6,146 nt of DNA from an uncultured Clostridia bacterium (GCA_947174975.1 CAMWLA010000074.1:1-6146); one strand, 5' to 3'; positions 1-6,143 are shown, numbered from the stretch's first letter. The notes: generated from the letters alone by a model not told the origin. A program made the numbers and translations.

Positions 1-610
1 TAACAAGCGTTAAAATCGACGCGGCAGATTCAAAGTGTAAATCCATTGCAAGTCCGTCTTTACCCATAAATATCAAAACGGTAAGCACTGTCGAATAAAT
101 AAAGGAAACGCCGGAACCCATTGCAACAAGCGTATCCATATTAGGCACTTTTTTAAATACCGCAACCGTACCGTTTTTAAAAAAAGCATAGTTAACGCCG
201 ATTATACCCGCCGATAAAATCAACTGATATAGCGCAAACCACTTTCCGTTACCCTTGTGCGGGTCAATAAAAGACGGTATCGGAGCATTTATCATATGTC
301 CCATAGATACATATAATAGCGGAATTAAAATGCAAACCGAAATTAAAAACCTTATAAAAAGCTTTTTATCTTGGTTTCCGCTTTTCTTCTGTGGCTGTTC
401 ACCTTCGTTAAAAATTCCGTAACCGAGCGACTTAACCGTAGAAAATATTTTTTCTTCGGTAATTACATTTTCATCGAACTCAATCCGCATACTCTTCGCC
501 ATGAGGCTGACTTCACAAACAGTAACGCCGTCAAGCTTTCCTACCGTTCGCTCTATTCCCGAAGAACATGCAGAACAAGTCATTCCGGTAATTGAATATC
601 TTTTTTCCAT
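1..610 (-). CDS. copA: Copper-exporting P1B-type ATPase, N-terminal part (3' end outside window)
   Basis: The reverse strand encodes 203 residues and is still open at the left edge, so most of the protein lies outside (family members are usually 700-850 aa). Residues 3-68 form one heavy-metal-associated domain with the metal site GMTCSAC (C12, C15). A charged, Gln/Lys-rich linker (about 69-83) leads into hydrophobic segments at about 84-104, 125-144 and 160-182. The strings LYVSMGHMI (99-107) and PNMDTLVAMGS (156-166) are typical of CopA-type pumps, and FESAAS (193-198) matches the start of the next membrane segment. The phosphorylation motif DKTGT and the CPC motif are beyond the edge. By family knowledge it exports Cu(I) across the inner membrane using ATP. 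The ATG at 608-610 is chosen because the domain starts right there and no in-frame start lies upstream. It has no Shine-Dalgarno sequence and sits almost at the predicted transcription start. Silver or another soft metal is a less likely substrate. Confidence 0.9.
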   Translation of the reverse strand, partial: MEKRYSITGMTCSACSSGIERTVGKLDGVTVCEVSLMAKSMRIEFDENVITEEKIFSTVKSLGYGIFNEGEQPQKKSGNQDKKLFIRFLISVCILIPLLYVSMGHMINAPIPSFIDPHKGNGKWFALYQLILSAGIIGVNYAFFKNGTVAVFKKVPNMDTLVAMGSGVSFIYSTVLTVLIFMGKDGLAMDLHFESAASILTLV

Positions 611-617
611 CGTTACA

Positions 618-646
618 AGTATAGCATTTAATTCCTATCTTGTCAA
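618..646 (-). promoter_or_regulatory. Sigma-A type promoter of copA
   Basis: On the minus strand there is a perfect -35 TTGACA (641-646), a 17-bp spacer and a -10 TATACT (618-623). Counting from the -10 puts the transcription start at about 611 or 610, that is at the base before the ATG or at its A. The transcript should therefore have essentially no 5' leader. The promoter stands just after the terminator of the upstream gene, so copA is probably transcribed on its own. Confidence 0.85.
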
Positions 647-657
647 TAGGAATTAAA
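627..657. promoter_or_regulatory. Probable operator: perfect 12-bp-arm inverted repeat over the copA -35
   Basis: The arms TTTAATTCCTAT (627-638) and ATAGGAATTAAA (646-657) are exact reverse complements separated by 7 bases. The palindrome covers the whole -35 hexamer and most of the promoter spacer, the position expected for a repressor that blocks RNA polymerase. A copper sensor (CsoR or CopY type) would be the natural candidate from the gene served. However, the sequence has no CopY-type TACAnnTGTA box and no obvious G-rich CsoR site, so the regulator is unknown. There is no T-run after the palindrome in either direction, so it is not a terminator. Confidence 0.7.
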
Positions 658-660
658 CAT

Positions 661-690
661 AAAAATAAAAACTCCGAAAAAATCGGAGCT
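661..690 (-). terminator. Intrinsic terminator of the asnS-asparaginase unit
   Basis: On the minus strand the stem CTCCGA/TCGGAG (683-688 with 672-677) encloses a loop of five T. It is followed by TTTTTATTTTT at 671-661. A G-U pair and A-T pairs between the flanking A-run and T-run can lengthen the stem, reaching into the stop codon of the asparaginase-like gene at 692-694. This ends the transcript just before the copA promoter. Confidence 0.9.
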
Positions 691-691
691 T

Positions 692-1708
692 TTAATGCAA
701 TTTTTCAAAAAAGTAATTTTTTTCGAGTTCGCTTTTAATGCTTTTGCCCGAGCCGAGTGCTAAAAGCGCTTTGACTGTTGCCATTTCAAAGCTGATGTCG
801 TATGCAACAGTACACATATCTTTAAGACCAAGTGCGCTTCCATAGGTACGTGCTTCGCTGTCAATCGTTGCGATAACAACTTCAATACCCAAAGCCTTAC
901 AATATGCAAGGAAATTTTTGAAATTAGCCTCGTTCCCCTCCGTACAGACAGTACCGCTGTGATAAAGCTGTACCATTACGGCTTTGGGCTTAACCTCATT
1001 AAATCTGTAATAATCGAAATTGAGAAGTGAATGCGCTTGAATCGTTACCATATCGGTACACAGCTTATGTGCGTCGCACGCAACGCGCGGTCGGCGCAAG
1101 TCCGATGGCGTAGGATTATATTGGTTCTCATTATAAACAAAGCGCCAACCCCTAATTTCGCCGTAAGGCACGTTTAAAATGCTTTCATACTCACCGCGCC
1201 ACTGCGTAGCCGAAATTAGTCGGCTGCCTAAATGAATTTTACAGTTTTCAGAGTTATTTTCAAAGCTGACGAACACCCCGCCGTAATCAACGCTTTCAAT
1301 AAACGTCACGGCGCCCGCAAAGTTTTCTACTCCTCTACTTCTCTCGTCATCAATAGGGTAAAGAGCCGAAACGAGTACAAGCGGTATTTTAATATCGCAA
1401 AAAATCTGTGAAAAATAATTTGCCGTAAAACACAGTGTGTCCGTACCGTGCGTTAAAATAATGCCGTCATACTTATCTTTGTCAACACCGCGAATGCAGT
1501 TCGCCATTGTTTCAAGATCGTCCGGCTGCATATTTTCGCTTAATATATTCAACGGACGAAGCACGTCAAAACTAATCGTTCCGCCAAAGCGTTCACGGTA
1601 TTTCTCAATCAGCAAACTGCTTGTTTCAAGATTGAGATCCACTACCCCGCCGTTTACAAACGAACCTATCGTACCGCCAGTAAAAATAACACAAATTCTG
1701 TTTTTCAT
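692..1708 (-). CDS. Type I (cytoplasmic) L-asparaginase-like protein, divergent active site
   Basis: This 338-aa protein has the length and fold markers of the bacterial asparaginase/glutaminase family and lacks a signal peptide, so it should be cytoplasmic. The first threonine motif TGGTIGS is at 10-16 (nucleophile position T13). The second, HGTDT, is at 87-91 (T89, D90). LVSALYPIDDERSRG (112-126) corresponds to the substrate-side loop after the second motif, and the C-terminal domain starts near residue 208. Family members hydrolyse L-asparagine to aspartate and ammonia. By eye, the usual catalytic lysine, five residues after a conserved Gly, is serine here (G161, S166), and the flexible-loop tyrosine after motif 1 is also not evident. 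Its activity or substrate may therefore differ, so I give no symbol, although ansA would be the usual name. The ATG at 1706-1708 lies 11 bases after the asnS stop, follows an in-frame TGA and has no Shine-Dalgarno sequence. Translation is probably coupled to asnS. Confidence 0.85.
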   Translation of the reverse strand: MKNRICVIFTGGTIGSFVNGGVVDLNLETSSLLIEKYRERFGGTISFDVLRPLNILSENMQPDDLETMANCIRGVDKDKYDGIILTHGTDTLCFTANYFSQIFCDIKIPLVLVSALYPIDDERSRGVENFAGAVTFIESVDYGGVFVSFENNSENCKIHLGSRLISATQWRGEYESILNVPYGEIRGWRFVYNENQYNPTPSDLRRPRVACDAHKLCTDMVTIQAHSLLNFDYYRFNEVKPKAVMVQLYHSGTVCTEGNEANFKNFLAYCKALGIEVVIATIDSEARTYGSALGLKDMCTVAYDISFEMATVKALLALGSGKSIKSELEKNYFFEKLH

Positions 1709-1719
1709 ATATCAATGAA

Positions 1720-3096
1720 TTATAAACTACCTACAGTTCTGGGATAAAGAAGAGTATCTCTTATATTCTGTACGCCGGTGACGTACATCAGCATACGCTC
1801 GAACCCGAGGCCGAAACCGCTGTGCGGAACGGAACCGTACTTGCGCGTATCGAGATATTCCGTATAGCTTTCAAGCGGCATATTACGCTTTAACATTGCC
1901 GCTTTCAATTTTTCAAGATCGGCTTCGCGCTCGCTGCAGCCTATTATTTCACCTATTCCGGGGACAAGTAAATCGGTCGCAGCAACAGTCTTACCGTCGG
2001 GGTTTTGCTTCATATAGAACGCTTTTATATCAGCGGGATAGTCGGTTACGAATACGGGCTTTTTGAAGTATTCTTCGGTCAAATATCTTTCGTGTTCAGT
2101 CTGCAAATCGCAACCCCATTCAACGGGATATTTGAATTCCTTACCGGACTTCTTTAAAACTTCGACAGCTTCCGTACAGGTAATCTTACCGAAATCGCTT
2201 GCAATTACGCTTTGAAGCTTAGCGATAAGCCCCTTTTCTGCTCTCTCTTCAAAAAAGTTAAGTTCTTCTGTGCAATTCTCAATTACGTCTTTAATTATGA
2301 ATTTAATAAAATCTTCGGCAATTCCGATTATATCGTGCAAATCACAGAAGCAAACTTCGGGTTCAATCTGCCAGAATTCCGCAGCGTGACGGGTTGTATT
2401 GCTATGTTCGGCACGGAACGTCGGTCCGAAAGTATAAATTTTACCCAATCCCATTGCAGCAACTTCACCCTCTAGCTGACCCGATACGGTAAGTCCCGCC
2501 TTTGCACCGAAAAAGTCACCCGCAAAGTATTCTTGCTCGGTTTTACACTTTGCGTCCCAGTTTTGTGTGGTAACGCGGAACATTTCGCCCGCGCCTTCGC
2601 AGTCACTACCGGTAATAATGGGCGTATGAACGTATTTATAGCCGTTGCCGTTGAAATATTTGTGTATAGCAAAAGCAAGTGCATTCCTTACTGCAAACAC
2701 CGCTTCAAAATACCTTGTGCGCGGTCTTAAGTGTGGAATCGTTCTTAAAAACTCCAAAGTGTGATGCTTTTTCTGCAAAGGATAATCGTTGGGACACCCG
2801 CCGAGAACCTCAATTGACTGAACGGACATTTCGAAACCGTTCCTCTCGGAAGGTATGAATTTGCCGACAACTTTAAGCGCAGCGCCAACAACAAGTGCAG
2901 GTTTTACTTCGTCGTCTGAAACGCTTTCTTTTTCTATTACCAGTTGCAGATTTTTCAGTGAAGTTCCGTCGTTCAGCTCTATAAACGCAATACTTTTAGA
3001 ATCGCGCCACGTTCTTACCCAACCGCAAACGGTAACAATCTTTCCGACGTGTTCTCCACCGTTTTTAAATAACACTTTTATATCTGTATGCTGCAT
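1720..3096 (-). CDS. asnS: Asparaginyl-tRNA synthetase
   Basis: The 458-aa length is close to the roughly 466 of E. coli AsnS. It is a class IIb synthetase that charges tRNA-Asn with asparagine using ATP in the cytoplasm. An OB-fold anticodon-binding domain occupies about residues 18-100 (KIVTVCGWVRTWRDSK onward). The catalytic domain has motif 1 around 150-165 (YKYVHTPIITGSDCEGAGE), motif 2 FRAEHSNTTRHAAEFWQIEPE (227-247) and motif 3 GFGLGFERMLMY (427-438). The motif 2 wording HSNTTRHAAEFW and the GAGEMF segment mark AsnRS rather than AspRS. The ATG at 3094-3096 follows AGGAG at 3104-3108 with 7 bases of spacing. No T-box leader is present: only 65 bases separate it from rpmF and a terminator occupies half of them. 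A dedicated AsnRS means asparagine is charged directly rather than only by the GatCAB route. Confidence 0.97.
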   Translation of the reverse strand: MQHTDIKVLFKNGGEHVGKIVTVCGWVRTWRDSKSIAFIELNDGTSLKNLQLVIEKESVSDDEVKPALVVGAALKVVGKFIPSERNGFEMSVQSIEVLGGCPNDYPLQKKHHTLEFLRTIPHLRPRTRYFEAVFAVRNALAFAIHKYFNGNGYKYVHTPIITGSDCEGAGEMFRVTTQNWDAKCKTEQEYFAGDFFGAKAGLTVSGQLEGEVAAMGLGKIYTFGPTFRAEHSNTTRHAAEFWQIEPEVCFCDLHDIIGIAEDFIKFIIKDVIENCTEELNFFEERAEKGLIAKLQSVIASDFGKITCTEAVEVLKKSGKEFKYPVEWGCDLQTEHERYLTEEYFKKPVFVTDYPADIKAFYMKQNPDGKTVAATDLLVPGIGEIIGCSEREADLEKLKAAMLKRNMPLESYTEYLDTRKYGSVPHSGFGLGFERMLMYVTGVQNIRDTLLYPRTVGSL

Positions 3097-3117
3097 TTTG
3101 CTTCTCCTAAATCAATT

Positions 3118-3149
3118 AAAAAAGTAATGGACTGCCGCAGGCAGCCCAT
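3118..3149 (-). terminator. Intrinsic terminator after rpmF
   Basis: On the minus strand a 10-bp stem (3140-3149 with 3127-3136, one G-U pair) encloses a TGC loop. It is followed by TACTTTTTT at 3126-3118. It ends the yceD-rpmF transcript, but the asnS ribosome binding site begins about 10 bases past the T-run, so it may act as a partial terminator that sets asnS readthrough. Confidence 0.9.
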
Positions 3150-3161
3150 TTACATAAGTGC

Positions 3162-3350
3162 TTAGTCTTTCTTTTCGTCCTTAGAAACAACCTCAACCTT
3201 ATCGTAAAAACCGCAATTTGCACAAACTCTGTGCGCCTGCATTTTTGAATGACAATGAGGACACTCCACCAAAGTGGGTGCATTTGCCTTGTAATTTGCA
3301 AATCTGCTGTTTGTTCTTGCTTTGGACTGTTTTCCCTTAGGTACTGCCAT
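3162..3350 (-). CDS. rpmF: 50S ribosomal protein L32, zinc-binding form
   Basis: This 62-aa protein starts MAVPKGKQSKARTNSR, the classic L32 N-terminus, and is rich in Lys and Arg. Two cysteine pairs, CPHC (C30, C33) and CANC (C43, C46), form the zinc ribbon, so this is the Cys4 zinc-binding paralogue rather than the zinc-free version. L32 binds 23S rRNA in the large subunit near the exit-tunnel side. The ATG at 3348-3350 has a strong AAGGAG at 3359-3364 with 8 bases of spacing. It lies 19 bases after the yceD stop, a very widespread yceD-rpmF pairing. The acidic-basic tail DEKKD is ordinary. A terminator follows directly. Confidence 0.98.
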   Translation of the reverse strand: MAVPKGKQSKARTNSRFANYKANAPTLVECPHCHSKMQAHRVCANCGFYDKVEVVSKDEKKD

Positions 3351-3369
3351 AATTTTACTCCTTAATTAG

Positions 3370-3771
3370 TTATTTTATATCAATACCCGTACAGTCCTCT
3401 CTGCACAACAATACGTTAGGCTGACTGAAAAGTATTGCATCGTCTACGGCGGCTTTCAAATCGATATTTATTCCGTCATAACGATAATTATCGGGGTCAT
3501 CTTCCGTAACGAACAGTATATCAAAAGCCTTTTCCACTTTCATTTTCGCATCTTTTAAACAGTAAGAACACTGTCCATTGATGCTATACTTTACAGTGAA
3601 ATTAACACCTACACTGTCGTCATCGTAGATTTCATAACTCCCTTGAACTTTTACACTTCCCTCCACTTTACAAAGCGGAATCAAGCATATATCTTCCGGG
3701 GGCTGATAATCATATTCAAAGACGCCCGTATATTTTTTTAGTGCGTTTAGCTTTTTAACTTCTATTTTCAT
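3370..3771 (-). CDS. yceD: YceD/DUF177 family protein (23S rRNA accumulation factor)
   Basis: This 133-aa protein has the DUF177 layout: a beta-rich N-terminal half and CSYCL (C68, C71) followed by KVEKAFDILFV. The acidic stretch EDDPDNYRYDG (90-100), the helix LKAAVDDAILFSQP (105-118) and LLCREDCTG (C123, C127) complete the pattern. The family is encoded beside rpmF across bacteria and is linked to 23S rRNA accumulation in E. coli and plants; the exact biochemical role is not settled. Many relatives continue after DCTG with a short GLCPxCG tail. This one stops six residues later (IDIK end), so that last cysteine pair is missing. The ATG at 3769-3771 is the only reasonable start, yet it has no Shine-Dalgarno sequence: the predicted leader is about 13 bases and pyrimidine-rich. 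It is first in a two-gene operon with rpmF. Confidence 0.9.
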   Translation of the reverse strand: MKIEVKKLNALKKYTGVFEYDYQPPEDICLIPLCKVEGSVKVQGSYEIYDDDSVGVNFTVKYSINGQCSYCLKDAKMKVEKAFDILFVTEDDPDNYRYDGINIDLKAAVDDAILFSQPNVLLCREDCTGIDIK

Positions 3772-3774
3772 AGC

Positions 3775-3824
3775 AAAAGTTGACTTTAAAATTATATTAT
3801 AGGCAAATTACTTTGTCAACTTTT
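3775..3824. repeat. 10-bp inverted repeat bracketing the yceD promoter
   Basis: Plus-strand arms AAAAGTTGAC (3775-3784) and GTCAACTTTT (3815-3824) are exact reverse complements, 30 bp apart. One arm covers most of the -35 and the other begins at the predicted transcription start. Only one arm is transcribed from this promoter, so from that start it cannot fold as RNA. A pair of protein-binding half-sites is possible, as is chance. A transcript reading through from ackA would contain both arms. Confidence 0.6.
3791..3819 (-). promoter_or_regulatory. Consensus sigma-A promoter of yceD-rpmF
   Basis: Minus-strand -35 TTGACA (3814-3819) and -10 TATAAT (3791-3796) are both perfect, with a 17-bp spacer. 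The predicted start is a G or A at 3784-3785, leaving a leader of about 13 bases. An overlapping second TATAAT at 3796-3801 is too close to the -35 (12 bp) to be used with it. This strong promoter suits a ribosomal protein operon. Confidence 0.9.
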
Positions 3825-3847
3825 TTTAATGAGCGCACGATAAATTT

Positions 3848-5044
3848 TTATAAAAGTTCCGCCGTTTCTCTTGCGATTACTAATTCTTCATTTGTAGGTA
3901 TAACAAGGACTGCAACTTTCGAGTCTTTCGTTGACAGAACGCGTATTGAACCGTCGTTTTTAGCTTCATTTGCCTTATCGTCAAATTTTACGCCTAAAAA
4001 TTCAAGTCCGTGACATACGTCTGCGCGAACCGTGGGAGTATTTTCGCCTATTCCCGCAGTAAATACTATGCAGTCAAGTCCGCCCATAGCCGCCGCATAC
4101 GAACCGACGAATTTCTTCGTTTGATAAGCAAACATATCAAGTGCCAACGCGCATCTTTCGTTGCCTTCGTCCGCACCGGCGCACAAATCTCTGAAATCGC
4201 TGGATACACCGGAAATCCCGGCAACGCCGCACTTTTTGTTAAGATAAGTCACCATATCGGCGTGATTTAATCCTTTCTTTCTTGCAAGAAATTCAACAGC
4301 TGATGCATCAATATCGCCGGAACGCGTTCCCATCAAAACACCAGCAAGCGGAGTAAAGCCCATTGAAGTATCGATACACTTCCCTCCGTCTACTGCCGAT
4401 ATTGACGAACCGTTTCCAAGGTGGCAAGTTACTATTTTAAGATCCTTAGGCTTTTTACCTAAAAATTTAGCCGCTTCTTGCGAAACGTATTTGTGGCTTG
4501 TACCGTGCGCACCGTATTTTCTTACGGAGTACTTTTTATAATCGTCATAATCTATTCCGTAAAGGAATGCCTTGGGGGGCATAGTCGAATGGAAAGACGA
4601 ATCAAAAACGAGAACCATGGGCGTTCCCGGCATTACTTCCATACACGCACGGACGCCCGTTGCTGCAGCGGGATTATGCAGAGGTGCAAGCTCGAAAGTT
4701 TTTTCTTCAAGCGTTTTTAAAACTTCGGGAGTTACTAAGGTTGCTTTTTTAAAATATTCGCCGCTTGCAACAACTCTATGACCTACTGCGCCGATTTCTT
4801 TCATTGATTTAATAACGCCTATCTCTTTATCAAGAAGTGCGTCAAGTACAAGCTTAATGGCAATTTTATGGTTGGGCATATCTTGCTCGTAAACCTTTTC
4901 CTTGCCGTTGCCCTTCGCTTTTAATAGAGAACCGTTTATACCTATTCTCTCGCAACCGCCTTTGGCAAGAACCTTTTCGGTTTCCATATCGATAAGCTGA
5001 TATTTGAGTGAAGAACTTCCCGCATTTATAACTAAAATCTTCAT
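3848..5044 (-). CDS. ackA: Acetate kinase
   Basis: This 398-aa protein is full length for the ASKHA-fold acetate kinases. It converts acetyl phosphate plus ADP to acetate plus ATP in the cytoplasm, the energy-yielding last step of acetate fermentation; the reaction is reversible. The N-terminal signature MKILVINAGSSSLKYQL gives N7 and S10-S12. GHRVVASG contains R90, VFDSSFHSTMP contains D148, and YGAHGTSHKYV contains H180. CHLGNGSS (207-214) binds phosphate, MGTRSGDIDA contains R241, FTAGIGEN (328-335) is the adenine-side loop, and TNEE places the metal-ligand glutamate at E386. All catalytic positions known from the Methanosarcina enzyme are present. The ATG at 5042-5044 follows AGAGG with 7 bases of spacing, 16 bases after the pta stop, so the two form one operon. 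No convincing terminator follows; 76 bases downstream hold the yceD promoter. Confidence 0.98.
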   Translation of the reverse strand: MKILVINAGSSSLKYQLIDMETEKVLAKGGCERIGINGSLLKAKGNGKEKVYEQDMPNHKIAIKLVLDALLDKEIGVIKSMKEIGAVGHRVVASGEYFKKATLVTPEVLKTLEEKTFELAPLHNPAAATGVRACMEVMPGTPMVLVFDSSFHSTMPPKAFLYGIDYDDYKKYSVRKYGAHGTSHKYVSQEAAKFLGKKPKDLKIVTCHLGNGSSISAVDGGKCIDTSMGFTPLAGVLMGTRSGDIDASAVEFLARKKGLNHADMVTYLNKKCGVAGISGVSSDFRDLCAGADEGNERCALALDMFAYQTKKFVGSYAAAMGGLDCIVFTAGIGENTPTVRADVCHGLEFLGVKFDDKANEAKNDGSIRVLSTKDSKVAVLVIPTNEELVIARETAELL

Positions 5045-5060
5045 ATATTTACCTCTTTAA

Positions 5061-6062
5061 TTATTCTGCTTGTAAAGCCGTAACGGCAACCGTAGCAACT
5101 ATATCTTCAACCGAGCAACCTCTTGAAAGGTCGTTTAAAGGCTTGGCAAAGCCTTGGCAAACGGGACCGATAGCCATATATCCGCCGAAACGCTCGGCTA
5201 TCTTGTAACCGATGTTACCCGCATTGATATTGGGGAATACGAATACGTTTGCATTACCGGCAACTTTCGAACCGGGGGCTTTAAGCTTACCCACTTCGGG
5301 AGCAACCGCCGCGTCAAACTGAAATTCGCCGTCAAGCGCAAGCTCGGGTGCTTTTGCTTTGGCAAGCTCGGTTGCCTCTCTAACCTTAGGAACGGTCTGG
5401 AAAAATTTATCATCGTTACCGCTTCCCTTAGTTGAAAATGAAAGCATTGCGACTCTCGGTTCAATTCCGGAAATGTCTTTTGCTGTTTTTGCGGATGATA
5501 TAGCAATATCCGCAAGCTGTTCTGCAGTGGGCTCGATATTGATTGCGCAGTCTGCAAATACCGCAACTCCGTCGGGATTATATTTATGTTTATTGGGTGC
5601 AATCATTATAAAACAACTTGAAACCGTCTTAATGCCGGGAGCAGTTTTAACGACTTGCAAACCGGGACGAAGCGTATTCGCCGTAGAATGGCACGCGCCC
5701 GAAACGTAACCGTCAACGTCGCCGGCTTTAAGCATTAATGCGCCGAACATTGTTCTGTCCTTAGCTTGAACGCGCGCTTCTTCCTCCGTCATTCCTTTCG
5801 CTTTCCTTGCTTCAAACAAAATCTGAGCGTATTTCTCAGTTTTATCCGAAGTAAGAGGATCAACGAGCGTTATACCTTTAAGATCAACTCCGGGTGCAAC
5901 TTTTTTGCACTCCGCCTCGTTACCGATAAGTACTATTTTAGCAATTCCTTCCTTCGTTATCTTTGCCGCCGCTTCGACAACGCGCTTGTCCTCACCTTCG
6001 CAAAGCACTATAGTCTTTTTATTTGCCTTAGCTTTTGCCTTGATTTCATCAAGTAATGACAT
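5061..6062 (-). CDS. pta: Phosphate acetyltransferase (short, single-domain form)
   Basis: This 333-aa enzyme is the compact class I type common in Bacillota and Methanosarcina, without the long N-terminal regulatory domains of enterobacterial Pta. It converts acetyl-CoA and phosphate to acetyl phosphate and CoA and feeds AckA encoded directly downstream. Recognisable blocks are VLCEGEDKRVVEAA (19-32), SGACHSTANTLRPGLQ (121-136), FSTKGSGNDD (209-218), VFPNINAGNIGYKIAERFGG (275-294) and GPVCQGFAKPLNDLSRGCS (299-317). S313, R314 and D320 match the active-site Ser309, Arg310 and Asp316 of the Methanosarcina enzyme. Phosphotransbutyrylase relatives are similar, but the LSRGCSVEDIV end and the ackA partner point to acetate. 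The ATG at 6060-6062 has AAGGAG at 6069-6074 with 6 bases of spacing. Confidence 0.97.
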   Translation of the reverse strand: MSLLDEIKAKAKANKKTIVLCEGEDKRVVEAAAKITKEGIAKIVLIGNEAECKKVAPGVDLKGITLVDPLTSDKTEKYAQILFEARKAKGMTEEEARVQAKDRTMFGALMLKAGDVDGYVSGACHSTANTLRPGLQVVKTAPGIKTVSSCFIMIAPNKHKYNPDGVAVFADCAINIEPTAEQLADIAISSAKTAKDISGIEPRVAMLSFSTKGSGNDDKFFQTVPKVREATELAKAKAPELALDGEFQFDAAVAPEVGKLKAPGSKVAGNANVFVFPNINAGNIGYKIAERFGGYMAIGPVCQGFAKPLNDLSRGCSVEDIVATVAVTALQAE

Positions 6063-6078
6063 AGGTTTCTCCTTAAAA

Positions 6079-6142
6079 CACTTTATTTATCCGCATTATT
6101 ATTGTATAATATGGTTGCAGATCACTTTTACTGCATTATTAT
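6079..6142 (-). repeat. Imperfect direct repeat upstream of pta
   Basis: Two copies occur in the pta leader. On the minus strand copy one is 6142-6123 and copy two is 6102-6079. Both begin ATAATAATGC and end in AAAGTG; the second is 4 bases longer in the middle. Starts are 40 bp apart. They may be binding sites or a small local duplication. Confidence 0.4.
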
Positions 6143-6143
6143 A
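6138..6143 (-). promoter_or_regulatory. Possible -10 element for pta-ackA
   Basis: A perfect minus-strand TATAAT lies at the right window edge, so its -35 would be outside. Use of it would give a leader of roughly 70 bases containing the direct repeat. A second candidate, TATACA or TACAAT around 6101-6108, has no recognisable -35. I cannot decide between them from this window. Confidence 0.3.

Noticed and set aside
371..595. Plus-strand open frame of 74 codons near the left edge
   Set aside because: It is antisense to the copA N-terminal domain, whose reverse-strand reading has a clear GMTCSAC motif, and it resembles no known protein.
3097..3161. Possible T-box or remnant leader before asnS
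   Set aside because: The spacer is far too short, lacks the conserved T-box sequence, and the hairpin is a plain terminator placed straight after rpmF.
3825..3847. Possible terminator between ackA and yceD
   Set aside because: Only a tiny GCGC palindrome is present, with no GC-rich stem followed by a T-run on the minus strand.
5198..5602. Minus-strand open frame of 134 codons inside pta
   Set aside because: It is an alternative frame of pta, which has intact conserved motifs throughout; the frame is low-complexity and has no start signal of its own.
5359..5709. Plus-strand open frame of 116 codons opposite pta
   Set aside because: It is an antisense shadow of a well conserved gene, with no ribosome binding site or recognisable domain.
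6082..6110. Plus-strand promoter (TTTATT, 17 bp, TATAAT) diverging from pta
   Set aside because: The -10 is perfect but the -35 matches at only three of six positions in a very AT-rich stretch, and no downstream gene is visible before the window ends.
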